Positions 35,801-46,277 are shown, counted from the first letter of the stretch. The stretch: DNA of 64,000 nucleotides from Synanceia verrucosa (GCA_029721515.1 CM056567.1:2325007-2389006), one strand, 5' to 3'. The notes: generated by a model from the sequence alone, not told the origin. A program made the numbers and translations.

Positions 35801-37984
35801 TGCCCATTTTGAGTCATATTTCTAGACCCACAGAATATTTTATACTATGACTCTGAAAACACTGAATATCTCAAATGAAAGAAGAGACTCTCTATTTCAT
35901 CATGAAAAAAATGTTTGTTTTTACCTTGTTCCATTCTTGTTTTATCAGAGGTAGAGTAGAGGACACTTTCACCAAAATCACCACTTTTTCTCCAGATTCT
36001 GTTTGTTTTGCTCTCTAATCTCGATCGTCTCCACTTCCTGTTTTGATCTCTGTGCTGTATACCGTCTCTTTATGCTCTGACTACATCTCCCAGAAGCCCC
36101 AAAATTACTCACAGGCTGCGGGAGACCACGATCAGCGACCCACTGCCAAAAACACTTTGATGTCAAAAAATAAGTCAATGGCACACAAAGAGTTAAATAC
36201 AACAGTTAAACTTGACCAGTGAGGCTGTTAGATAAGACGTGATTAAGAGGTCGACTCTTCCGTGAAACATGTTTCAACCGGGCTGGACTTTGGAAATATG
36301 CAGCAATCTGTGATATGACCATAAGCAGAAACCTGACAAAAGACATTCATTTCAGTGAGGTGTGACATGAGAAGTCTGCCAAGCTGAAGGCCGGTACCTG
36401 AGATCCTGTCACGTTGCACAGGCCAAAAGAACATTCCAGTCTACTCCAGTAAGCAGCAAGGCTGTTTTGTTTTCACCAGACAAACTTTCCAAAGCAACAG
36501 AATAATTTTGCACCGAGCACTCACCGTCTTTCTCCACCAGAGTGAAAGGCTCTGTATCCCAGCCATCATCCACGCTGGCCGGCTGGACGTCCAGGTGGCC
36601 GTAGATGCACACGGTCTTTTTACCCGGGTCAGACCCCAAACGACCCAGGATGATGGGCGGCAGGGGGATCTCCTCTCCAGAGGAAAGCTAAATGCACAAA
36701 CACAGCTCAGTAAAGGTTAACAAAGAGAGACCGTTATAGTAAATACAGGGAAAGATGATGGCTGACCTTCTGTTTGCCGATGTCCACCATCTCCACTGTT
36801 CCCCCCAGCTTCTCAATGTCCTTGGCTGCCATCTCCATCATCTTCTTGATCTCACCTCGTTTCTCCGGCCAGGCAGACACACTCTGGACAGCCACCCAGT
36901 CTGCGAGGCGCTAGGGGGAGAGCGTTTTTTTTATCTTTTAATTTAACAGAAAAAATGATGGCCTTTTCGAACAGCATGTCAAAGTTTTGTTAAAGAGGAA
37001 CAATTATGCTCATTTTGTTTATTTTGAGCTCCTACTAGAACATGTTTACATGTTTTAAAAAGGTGTAATATCAATGATTTCTGCATTAAATTGTATAAAT
37101 CTTGCACTTATATTATCATAAATGTTTTTAACGATATTGAAACAAGTGATATCTTCAGTTTTGTTGACAGAAACTGTCCGTTCCTTTTGGTCACTTGTCA
37201 ACAAGGTCATGGTTGTCTTCCAGAAGCTGTCATAAATTTACTTTTTGTCAAGTTTCAAGCTACATTTTTTCACTATTCACTTTTTAGAGCTTGGTGTTTT
37301 TTTAACTAGATAAACATTACTGAAACAGTGATTTTAATGTGAAACTGCTTTATTCAGTGTTTTTTCTGGTTTTAATCACTAAGTTTGTTTGTTTTGGAGA
37401 GGAGGCGAGATCTGAGGATAATAATTCGGCTCCTGATAAGAACTTCCTAAACGTCTGGATTTCTATCTACTAGAAAAACATACTGAGCACTTTGAGCTTT
37501 AATTACCGTTGTACTATAAGAGTGTGACATTATCATGTTACAGACACTGACTCCCTTTACCGTGGACTTTGTAACTTTGCAGACCTTTTGCACGTACTAC
37601 AAACTATAAAAGCCACCCTAAGGCAAAGGGGAGGAAAAACACAACGAGTGCTCTTTAAAGCTTCATTCAAGCCTGTAAAGTAAGAATCGAGGGAACGCGT
37701 GTTACAACATCTACAATTAAAATGTCAAACGTGATTCATCATCTGTTACACACTCAAGAGTTAATGAGAGACAATGCTGCTGTTTTCATGACGAACACAG
37801 AAACATTTGATCAGGTGAAGGCAGATGTTTGTTCCTTAATCACCACAGAGATTAGCTGACTGTATCAACAAAAGATCAGAGAGGGAATAAACTTAACTAT
37901 GATATTTAAACTTCTCTGTCTTACCTGTACGTACAGGTCCTGGTGTTCTTCCACATACTCGAAAAGCTTTTTGAGATGAGTCAT
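29898..37984 (-). CDS. cndp2: Cytosolic non-specific dipeptidase (CNDP2)
   Basis: An M20-family metallopeptidase that splits dipeptides such as Cys-Gly in the cytosol. Eleven coding exons: 37925-37984, 36767-36910, 36525-36687, 34874-34962, 32598-32798, 32433-32517, 32171-32331, 31565-31729, 30680-30821, 30210-30357 and 29898-29964, giving 474 residues (human 475). The metal and active-site residues fall at the human numbers: His99 and Asp101 (GHLDVQ), Asp132 (GRGSTDDKGP), Glu166/Glu167 (GMEESGSEG), Asp195 (ISDNYW), His228 (DLHSGV) and His445 (DDGAHSQNE). The absence of a signal peptide separates it from secreted CNDP1. The intron after the exon ending at 32171 starts with GC, not GT (CACCAAG|GCAAGG). 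An acceptor-like CAG about 30 bases upstream of the ATG suggests an upstream non-coding exon. Confidence 0.96.
31180..31345 (+). mobile_element. L2/RTE-like 3' tail (cndp2 intron)
   Basis: Contains GTAAAGCCCAAAGGGGCAAATT and TTGTGATATTGGGCTATACAAATAAAGTTGACTTGACTT, a tail with a short TTGAC(T)-type repeat well known from 5'-truncated fish LINEs. Only the last 160 bases are recognisable. Confidence 0.6.
31542..31554 (+). promoter_or_regulatory. Candidate CTCF motif (cndp2 intron)
   Basis: CCACCAGGTGGCA fits the CTCF core closely and lies 11 bases inside the intron that follows the exon ending at 31565. It could equally be chance. Confidence 0.3.
34355..34490 (+). pseudogene. Tc1/mariner-like transposase fragment
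   Basis: Reading 34370-34490 in one frame gives WDVLDKRVRQHIPVPQNVLQ and then a stop followed by VGLQEEWDNIPQVMID. This matches the C-terminal end of Tc1-type transposases (LWDVLDRRVR..., then a W-x-x-IPQ segment). It is broken by a stop and has no catalytic DDE core, so it is dead. It sits inside an older dispersed repeat in a cndp2 intron. Confidence 0.65.
34493..34530. repeat. Perfect 12-bp inverted repeat
   Basis: CGGTACACCGGC (34493-34504) and GCCGGTGTACCG (34519-34530) are perfect inverted copies with a 14-base spacer, directly after the Tc1-like fragment. Confidence 0.9.
35766..36192. mobile_element. TTAA-flanked MITE, copy C (cndp2 intron)
   Basis: A 427-bp element between TTAA at 35762-35765 and 36193-36196, inverted relative to copy A in recql4. 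The ends are CTCTTTGAGGGAC and GGCACACAAAGAG. It shares the full interior order with copy A, including the GAGGTAGAGTAGAGGACAC and CCTGTTTTGATCTC blocks. Confidence 0.8.
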
Positions 37985-38329
37985 CTTTTCCCAGCGACAG
38001 GAAGCTGAGGGCTGAAAAGGCAGAGGGGAGTGAGTCTCTCTCTGGCCGTTTGCTGTTTTATGTGAAGACGACGGCCACGCCTCCCAGCTCCACAGACCTG
38101 CTGATTACTGCTGGATTTCTAGCTCCTCTGTCACATGTGCTGGGAAACAGGAAGCTTGTGGTGGTTTAGAAAAAATGTATTAACAGCTGATTAAACTGCT
38201 GCCCTCTAGTTTCTTTATTAATAAATAGTTGTTCTGTCCATCATAGGGGCATCGAAGTCATATCGGAATTTGGCACCAAAAAAATTAATCATTCAATCAT
38301 CATCGGTCATTGCTACAAAAGTATCAAAT

Positions 38330-38990
38330 ATAGTCAAATATTAAAGAGTCATCTATGAGGGCATTTTGTCATGTTTTATCCACCAAAGGGGCATTTAAGA
38401 GGGCATTTGTAATGATATTTAATCATCTAATATAGCATTTCATCATGTTTTATTCACCAAAGGGACATCAAAGAGAGTACTTTATCATGTTTATCATCTA
38501 AGGTGGTATTTTATCATGTTTTATTCCCCACAGGGGTATCTAAGAGGGCATTTTATCATGTAGCTAACAGGCTACCTATTACCTCCACTGACTAACAGGC
38601 TAACTAAATACTTCTACTAGCTAACAGGATATCTAAATACTTCCACACTTTACCTTTATTTACTACAAAATGTATATGTTTATTTTTATATTTTATTTTA
38701 AACCTTGCTTATTTTATTTTCTACACTGTACAGTGCACCATGTGGAACAGCACTCATACTTTCGTTTACATACAGTGCCATATAATGCCAATAAAGGCTT
38801 TTGATTTTAGCTAACAGGCTAACTAAATACCTCCAATAGCTAACAGGCTACCTACAGTAGATGCATCCACTAGCTAACAGGCTAATCAAATGCCTCCACT
38901 AGTCAACATGCTAAATACCTTCACTAGCTAGCAAGATAAACGAATACCTCCACCAACTAACGGGCTCACTTTACGTCACAATGAATGGAA
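38330..38990. repeat. Two degenerate tandem arrays split by a retroelement tail
   Basis: From 38330 to 38560 units of about 40 bp carry AGAGGGCATTTTATCATG and a CACCAAAGGGG-like joint. From 38560 to 38990 units of about 30 bp carry CTAGCTAACAGGCTAACTAAATACCTCCA. The second array is interrupted at about 38645-38815 by AT-rich sequence ending in AATAAAGGC, which looks like an inserted retroelement tail. Confidence 0.65.
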
Positions 38991-39190
38991 TTTAGCATGG
39001 AGTTAGCCTCGCTGTGCTTATTTCTACAAGTACAGTGGTCGTGACTCACTTCCTTTGTAATCCCACTCAGTTGACGTCCACGCGTAGCTCCTCTCCCTGT
39101 GTGTCCCGGTGACGTGAACGCTCAGCGAAAGAGTTGGTTTATTTTTAACACAGTATAAAAGAGAATAAAGTCACTTCCACAGTCACATCA

Positions 39191-39258
39191 GTGTTCTTCT
39201 TCTTCTTCCTCCTCCTCCTCCTCCTCCTCCTCCTCTTCTTCTTCTTCTTCTTCTTCTT
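39191..39258. repeat. (TTC)n/(CTC)n microsatellite
   Basis: A pure-pyrimidine trinucleotide tract of TTC and CTC units, capable of triplex formation, near the presumed cndp2 promoter. Confidence 0.9.
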
Positions 39259-39500
39259 TAGTTTTCGGCAGATTAGGCACAGTTTGGCGCATTACTGCCT
39301 TAACAGTGGGAAAGAAATGACCGTTTTGAAGGCGCAAAGCATTCTGGGTGGGCAGAGGGTGCTTCGTCGCGGTGTATCATGACGTAACAACATCCAGTAC
39401 TTTAAAACACATCCCATAATATCCATATTTACATGATATCCAGAGACAGTAGAGAGGGGAGAACTTCCCTGGAAGAAACCTGTCTACTTTAAGAAGAGCA

Positions 39501-40239
39501 CAGTGGTGGAAGGTGTACTCTGTGGAAGCAGTACCACTGTAAAATTACTCTGATCCAAGTAAAAGTAGCAGTATCACAGTGTAAAAATAGTGGAAAATAT
39601 TCTGTTGCAAGTAAAAGTAGCAGTATCACAGTGTAAAAATAGTGGAAAATATTCTGTTGCAAGTAAAAGTAGCAGTATAACAGTATAAAAAATATTAGTG
39701 TGAGTAGCAGTACAAGTGCAAGAATACTTTGTTATAAACAGATGTGGCAGTAATACAGTATAAAAATACTGATACAAGAAAAAGTAATTTTTAAGTAAAA
39801 ATAATCAAAATATGCGGTGGTGTAGCTGTTAGCACTGTCACCTCACAGCAAGAAGGTACTGGGTTCGATTCTGTGTGGAGTTTGCATGTTCTCCTCATGT
39901 CTGCGTGGGTTCTCTCTGGTACTCCGGCTTCCTCCCACCATCCAAAAACATGCATGGGGATTAGGTTAACTGGTTAATTTAAATTGACCGTAGGTGTGAA
40001 TGTGAGTGGTTGTCTGTCTCTATGTGTCCTGTGATGAACTAAACACTTGTCCAGGGTGTACCCTGTCTTTCACCCTAAGACAGCTGGGATAGGCTCCAGC
40101 CCCCCTGTGACCCTATGAGAGGATAAGCAGTAGAAAATGGATGGATGGAAGTAGCAAAAGTAGTTAAGCAATAGTCAAGTGAAGTACAAATACCTCAAGT
40201 GCTTGTGTAAATGCAATTAGTTACTTTCCACCACTGGAA
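39501..40239. mobile_element. MITE with CAGTGGTGGAA ends, host of a SINE
   Basis: Starts CAGTGGTGGAAGG and ends TTCCACCACTG, inverted termini of a familiar fish hAT-like MITE. The interior has about three tandem copies of a 52-bp unit (39550-39690) built on AAAGTAGCAGTATCACAGTG. A tRNA-type SINE is inserted at about 39812-40150. No clear target duplication flanks the outer element. Confidence 0.65.
39812..40150 (+). mobile_element. tRNA-derived SINE, copy 1
   Basis: The head carries an A-box-like GGTGTAGCTGTTAGC and a B-box-like GGTTCGATTC, the Pol III internal promoter of tRNA-type SINEs. The body has GTTTGCATGTTCTCC, TCCGGCTTCCTCCCACC and GATAGGCTCCAGCCCCCC, and the tail is a GGAT repeat (ATGGATGGATGG). 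It is close to copy 2 at 53575-53930. Confidence 0.8.
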
Positions 40240-41043
40240 ACTAATAATTGTTTTGCTGATTATTTTTTTTTACTTTAATCAAATGTGTCACACTTTACAA
40301 CAGGTTAGAGCAAATAAAACACCAATACAGACGACAATGTGCTTAAAACATTAAAATAATTTAAATCAACCACTGAGACAGTTTCATTGATTTGCAGAGG
40401 TAAGTGTGTAAAAAAACACCTGAAGGACATCAGAAAAAGAAAATAGTCATTGTAATGAGAACATGGAGGTCTGGTGAGTCACATTTTGTCTTACAAGCCA
40501 AACCAGATTCTGCAGACAAACCTTCTGAGTCATATCAAAAGTGAAAGTCATGTTTTATGTTATGCCATTTTCAGTTTTTATTTCGTAGTAACTGTCTCCC
40601 TCTTGTTTTTTAAATAGTCTGCGTTCTCTCCTGTCCTGTGCCAGTTCATCTTGTTCTGTGAAGCAGAAAACCAGCCAGTCCATGTCAACGTTAGTTAATC
40701 CAGTCAGGTGTGAGTTTGTTACTGTACTCTGTGAGCATCTTCCTGTCACTTTATCGTGTCAGGTTGCTTCAGAAATTCCACATTACACCAATGAATTTTA
40801 ACCTTAACTGTTAGCAGCAAATTTATGTGTAATTTAAAGGTTAAGTTTATTAAATATGCAGTATACAGTGTGTGTATAAATGCACACTGTACAGTGCTGC
40901 ACTGGTCGCCGTTATCTTGTTGTCACTGCAGTGTAGGACATTTATGCCAGCAGAGTGTCCAGTGCTGTATATCAGTAATCAACACCAGAGTCTGTTCAAA
41001 GAAGCCCATACACAAGTAACTAAACTTTCATTCTCTCCACCGG

Positions 41044-41056
41044 CCAGCAGGGGGCG
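41044..41056 (+). promoter_or_regulatory. Candidate CTCF motif in a dispersed repeat
   Basis: CCAGCAGGGGGCG fits the CTCF core. It lies in a repeat containing GAAGTCTATGGGAAAATGA, a block common in fish genomes, between cndp2 and the egg-coat gene. Confidence 0.35.
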
Positions 41057-41785
41057 ATACTGGTGGCTTCCAAAATAAGTCTGTTAGTGTTGAAGTCTAT
41101 GGGAAAATGAGCCTTTTCTCTCCTGCTGTCACCTCTGTAAACACTATAAATACAAGTTTTTGGTCTCAGTGGCTAGTTGAAAGAATGTTTCAATACATCA
41201 GAATGTATGATGGTCTAATATATGGTGAAAGTAACAAAGCTGTGGGGCGTGGCTACAATGTGATTGACAGGTCTCTGCTGTCATGACATCCTGAAGAGGA
41301 GCAGCACTGACGGTCTGAGCTCTCAGCTCATGTTTTTGCCTTTATCTGAGGAGACCCTGGCACTATTTCCCAGTAAGTGACGTTATGTTGAGCCATAATG
41401 AACATTCCAGTTAATATTACTATTCATGTGAATTACAGATGCTTGTTTATAACCAAGATAGCTTGCTAGTGCTAGCGTTATCTGACAACATAGTTGGCTA
41501 TGCTAATAACATGCACCTCACATACTGTTTATGACATACTTGAAACAAATATTTAAGCAAACCTCAGATTACCACAACAGACCATGTGACTTCCTCCTAT
41601 ATAGGCACACCTAAGGACTCCTCACCACTAAGAGGTGCGCTGAATCAATCCTTAACGTCCTCCCAGCCTCCCCCAATTTCCACAAATACAGTCTACTGTT
41701 GAGATTTGAAAAGCAAAAACTAACAAACCAAAACATACAAAGAGAGTAACAAGGTGGATGCAGAACAAACAATAAGAGTGAACCA

Positions 41786-41850
41786 TTAACTCTGAGTGCC
41801 ATGACGCATTTCAACATCAAAGTGTATTTCTGTGTTTAAGTGTAGTGCGC
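41786..41850. mobile_element. TTAA MITE, copy E, one end only
   Basis: TTAA followed by CTCTGAGTGCCATGACGC and TTTCAACATCAAAGTG, matching the left end of copy A. The rest of the element is missing. Confidence 0.6.
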
Positions 41851-42070
41851 TTTTGAGAGCAGTAGAAGTTTCCAATCATGAAAGAGGTGATACTGACTGC
41901 TCCCTACTGAAATAACATTCAAAGTAATGCATTAACATTTCAGCACGACTGGATACGCATTCCTGAGACTTGTTAACTTTATAAATAAGACATCGTAGCC
42001 ACAGTCTTAAGACAGATGGTAAGCCATGTTATTAAAAATCCAGTTTCTACAGGTCTTCATCTGCAAATCC

Positions 42071-45000
42071 TTAAGGTGTCTAGGTGTAAAGAGAACAAGA
42101 ATTAGACACTTAAAACAGCTGATATCCTTAAATAGCTTCATGGTTTAGAGACACACCTTTCCATCAAAGCAGCGTTCTTCACAGTTCTTTTCTGTCGGCC
42201 TACAAACTTCTGCAGAGCACATGAAATAGATCTGCAGGAGGAAAGAACAGAACAACGGTTAAAATCAAATCACCGTCTCATAGCCCCTTCATCAGTCTAG
42301 CTGAGGTTTCCTGAATACTTTCACTCACTTCTTCGTTGAGGTACTTGTTCGTCTTTTGATCCATAAACTGGAATGCCTGGACCATGAAGCGCCTCTGGTG
42401 GCGGTTTTTGGGAAGGTCACTGACTTTAAGGATTGACACATTGGGATCGTTGGGGTTGGCACACCTTAATTTAAAATAAATAAATAAATCAGTTAAGTTA
42501 GGTCAGAGCAATGCCATTAACCTCCATACATGAAGTGCTTCATGCTCACCCTTCATAAACCAGCACCAGAGCATTCTTTGCAGAGCGAGGGTACGCTATG
42601 CAGTAGTTCACAACAATCACTGCATCTGGTTTTGGGGACTTGAGGCGCAGCTCAAGATAAACAGGTTTACCGAGGAGCAGTCGTAAGGGCTGGTTATTAA
42701 CGGGCAGGTATCTCGAGTATGCCTTATCTGTCCAGGTTGAAGAGACAAGGGGCAATTTGATTGACGAGTTACCTCTGAGGCCATGTTTGGAAATATTTGA
42801 CTTTTTGGAAAATGACAAATGCCTTACCTTCAGCAATTCTAAGTTGAACACCATATAAACCGTTGGCCACAACCGAAGTCGGCATGACTGGACTTGTGGT
42901 TTTGACCATGTAGCCAACGCTGGCCAGAGACTGCTGTGCTTCACCTGTTTTACTATAGCGGCATTCAACCATGAACCTGTAGAGAGACAGTTTAAAACAG
43001 GACCACATACAGATACTAGAAACACCATTAGGAGTAAAACTGCACTGCACTAACCTGAGGGGATCAGTCCTCGTGATTATGCCGTACTTGAGATTCAAAG
43101 CTTTGACCACCGTTTGCACCTCAGCCAGGTAGACCTTTGTTTCACCAACGTCCTGTTAAGTCAATTTTCCTTCTGTTATACTGACAAGAGAAATGCTGCA
43201 AACCCATGAAAAAACATCCTTTACAGAGGAAGTATGCAGAAGACAGACAATCTCAAGTAAGAACCATTTCAACTGGTATTGGAATCCAAATTCTTCCAAA
43301 TGTGGTGATGAAGCAGAACTGCAAAACTAGTTGCCGCAACTCTCAAATCATATTCACATTTTAAAAAAAAAATAAATAAAAAAAAAAAAAAAATTGAGCT
43401 TTAACAAAAAAAACACTTACATAACTACGAGCTCCACATTCTGTGACTTTGAATTTAAAGATGGCGACCTTGTCGTTAACGATGACTGGCTTACAATTTG
43501 GACTCCCAGGAATGACGAGCTTGGTGGGGTCCACAGAGATGGACGCAGAGTCGGGGCGAATGGCGAAAACAAAGTGTTGATCCCCAGTGCACTCTAGAAG
43601 GAAAAGAAACACAAGCTCTCACTTAGAAATTTAAAAAATATTTTCTATCATTTTATCGCCTTAAACTGAAGCTGTACCATCCAGTGGGTAGTAGCAGGCT
43701 GAAGCATCCACACAGCATCCCAACTTCTCACATTCTGCAGAAGATATTCCCGACTGACCACAAGAAACTCGCTCCTCCGACTTGACGTCGCAGTCTAAAA
43801 ACGACAACATTTTAAATCTTCCATTTGAACCCAAACAAACCATTTGCCTTTGCACTCACTCAGTGGTGGTGAAGGTGATGGGTTGCATTTCTTCGCTGTA
43901 GGTTTGAGTTTGCCAGTGGCGCGAGGGAACAGCTGGTCAGGGTCAAACTTTTGCCTTCCCTTGCAGGACGCAGTGGCAATTTGAGTCTCACCGAACTCAT
44001 CAGTGTACAACAGCTGCAGACTGTAGCCATCAGACTGCAAGCCAATTGGGGAGAAGCAGTGTTTGGTTAAGACGAACCCAGAACCACAGCACTGACAGTT
44101 TAGTAACATACATATTTCACGTTGCACCCAGTGAAGGGTACAGTCAAGGTGTTTTGGAAAGGGTCAACTTCATAACCACAGTAATCTGGAGCCTCAGAGA
44201 CCAACAGCAGCTCCTTCGAGCCTGCAGAGGAGGACATGAAAATGCACAAGTTGATAAAATAAAATCTAAAATAAACAAACATCAGAAATCAAAGTACGTA
44301 CCCAAAACTTTGACATCACTGAGTGAACCCGTCAGCGGTGTAATCTGGAAGCCAACATCACTACAAACCACATTCAACCCAGAAGAACTAGGACTGGTGC
44401 TGCTGGACCAGCTCCGTGGGGGAGCGTCTACAAACACGTCAAAGCCATCAGTGTCGCTTTCCCCGATTGCTGGAGATCCATCTCCGAAGTCCACCTGGTA
44501 CCCGCCACCTGTGCCGCGGTCCATGTCTCCTGGAGAGCCAGCTATGAACTCCACCTCTCCGTCGTCAGTGCTGCTGCCCCCAGTCGTTGCAGGGATATCA
44601 TCAAATTCCACCTGGAATCCCTGGCTGGCAAAAGGGTTGATGGTTTCACTGGAGGGCGCTTCAACTTCAGGAATCACATCCTCAGGAAGTGACTCCTCAC
44701 CGTCGAGGTCGCTGCTGTCATCTGGAGGGCAGAGAGGCCGTCATTACCAGCGTCACATCAAAAAGCTGCATTTCATTGTGAGAAATTATGTGGACTGCAG
44801 AAACATGGTTCTATCTAGAGCTGTTTTTTTTAAATGGGGAATAAAAAAAAAAAAAAAAAAAATAGCAACTATTTCAGATAGTATGGAAATACTCATCCAT
44901 TCGAGCATTTATTTTAACTCACGTTTATATTTAAGTGACTCTGAATGAATGTTTACTGTGATTGCATGCAATGAGTTAAAGTGAGTTAAAGCAGTAGCAC

Positions 45001-45404
45001 AAATTAATAAAGTCAGTAAGAGGTAGTTTGCATCATCATCACCAAGTATGTTTACAGCAGCTAGTGTGCTAGCTGGTAAATGATTTTAGTTCAAAGACAA
45101 CAAATAATTAAAAAAAAATGCCGAAAGGATTATTAGCCTAGTGGAGCTGTTTCATAGCTACAGCACAATATTTTTAAGTGAGGTTTTCCTGCTACAGCAG
45201 CCTGAAAATGTGACTGAACAAGCTGCTGAACGCACCTTCACTTATTGTGACCACCGAGGTGCCGCTCTGTGGTTCGGCCCACTGGCCCGTTTCGTAGTAA
45301 GCCTCGAGTTGAGCTGCATCGATGGGCTCCCAGCCCCAAACTGGAACCAGTAGCAGAGTCCCAGTGACCACCAGCAGCAGCAGCTCAGCCCTGACCCCCT
45401 CCAT
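42071..45404 (-). CDS. Egg-envelope zona pellucida protein, ZP1/ZP4-like
   Basis: A structural egg-coat glycoprotein. Twelve exons: 45236-45404, 44302-44721, 44112-44221, 43860-44034, 43678-43794, 43421-43593, 43055-43152, 42828-42976, 42550-42727, 42329-42464, 42157-42231 and 42071-42079, giving 602 residues. In order: signal peptide (ELLLLVVTGTLLLVPVWG); acidic Gly/Ser/Asp region with repeating GFQVEF, GEVEF and GYQVDF units; an extra ZP-N-like domain (DYCGYEVDPFQNTLTVPFTGC); a trefoil domain (RVSCGQSGISSAECEKLGCC); then the ZP domain (ECTGDQHFVFAIR through FMVQAFQF and YFMCSAEVC). Extra ZP-N plus trefoil plus ZP domain is the ZP1/ZP4 plan. The chain stops soon after the last ZP cysteines, with no visible furin site after the domain and no membrane segment. 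Orthology to a named fish zp gene is not settled. Confidence 0.88.
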
Positions 45405-45488
45405 GGATCCAAATGCAACCCTCGCTACAACTAGTGGGCATCAGATAAAGAGTCCCAGAGTCCCTGCTGTGGATGCAGGAGGCTACTG

Positions 45489-45541
45489 ATTGGTGTCACC
45501 TGGTGGCTGCTGATTGGTGTCACCTGGTGGCTGCTGATTGG
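45489..45541 (-). promoter_or_regulatory. Tandem CCAAT/E-box modules upstream of the ZP gene
   Basis: A 24-bp unit is repeated: CCAAT (minus strand) at 45489-45493, 45513-45517 and 45537-45541, and the E-box CAGGTG at 45497-45502 and 45521-45526. They lie 85-137 bases upstream of the start codon. E-boxes in this position drive oocyte expression of mammalian Zp genes through FIGLA. Confidence 0.5.
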
Positions 45542-45712
45542 CCCTCAACCTTCACTTCACGATCACAGATGGAGGAAATCCACCCTGAACTCTGAGCTTC
45601 TGGCTCATTTATTTGCTCCTGCAGTAACCTTTCACATGTTGAATCTGCACATCTCCATTTATTTTGACTTGCACACTTTGCTGAGGTACATATAGCCACA
45701 GCATAAGTACAG

Positions 45713-45872
45713 TCTCTCTCTCTCTCTATATATATATATATACACACATATACATATATATATATATATAAACACATATACATATATACACATATATATA
45801 CATATACATATATATATACACACATACATATACATATACATACATATATACACATATACATACATACATATT
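45713..45872. repeat. (CT)n(TA)n(CATA)n compound microsatellite
   Basis: About 160 bases of TA with interspersed ACACATA and CATATA units. The three long minus-strand frames across it (Met/Tyr/Cys/Ile only) are artefacts of the repeat. Confidence 0.95.
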
Positions 45873-46271
45873 TTTTTGTTTTGTGGATGAAACTGGCTGC
45901 ATAAAATACAAGTTAGACTTAAACTATACAGGTACACATTATGTGAACTCTTACCCACACAATATTTTAACTCATAAATTGTGATTAATAAACAAATAAC
46001 TTTCTAGATTTAGAAATTTTCATTTCCCTGGCCCAGATTTTTTTTTTCAACAATTTAATGACAAATATTAATACACTTCACCACCTACTACAAATACTGG
46101 AGAACCAACGCTGTACAGTTATACATAATAAACAGATCTTGTTAACATAAATGTTAAATTATTCCTAAATATTTTTTTTTCCTTCTTCTCCCTGTTGCTG
46201 ACATACTAAACTAAAAATCCACATAAACATATGAATAAAAGAAAGAGATGTATGTTTGTGTGGCAAAAGAC

Positions 46272-46277
46272 TTTATT
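46272..46277 (-). terminator. Poly(A) signal for dus3l
   Basis: AATAAA on the minus strand, about 166 bases past the dus3l stop codon. Confidence 0.45.

Larger units (their letters stand above)
37985..42070. other. Gap between cndp2 and the ZP gene, repeat-rich
   Basis: No gene is recognised. It holds the likely cndp2 promoter side (a donor-like GGAA|GTGAGT near 39050 may end a non-coding first exon), two degenerate tandem arrays (38330-38990), a CTC/TTC microsatellite (39191-39258), a MITE carrying a nested SINE (39501-40239), a dispersed repeat with a CTCF-like motif (41030-41110) and a TTAA MITE end (41786-41850). Confidence 0.6.

Noticed and set aside
37091..37309. 72-codon plus-strand frame in a cndp2 intron
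   Set aside because: AT-rich sequence with no family resemblance, lying antisense to the cndp2 transcript.
39812..40150. Possible tRNA gene (A-box and B-box present)
   Set aside because: The boxes belong to a SINE head; no cloverleaf could be formed and a second copy exists at 53575-53930.
44046..44948. 300-codon plus-strand frame
   Set aside because: It is antisense to ZP exons 2-4 and runs across their introns; the minus-strand exons have splice sites and domain matches.
45520..45958. Three overlapping minus-strand frames of Met/Tyr/Cys/Ile
   Set aside because: They read through the TA/CATA microsatellite and have no other content.
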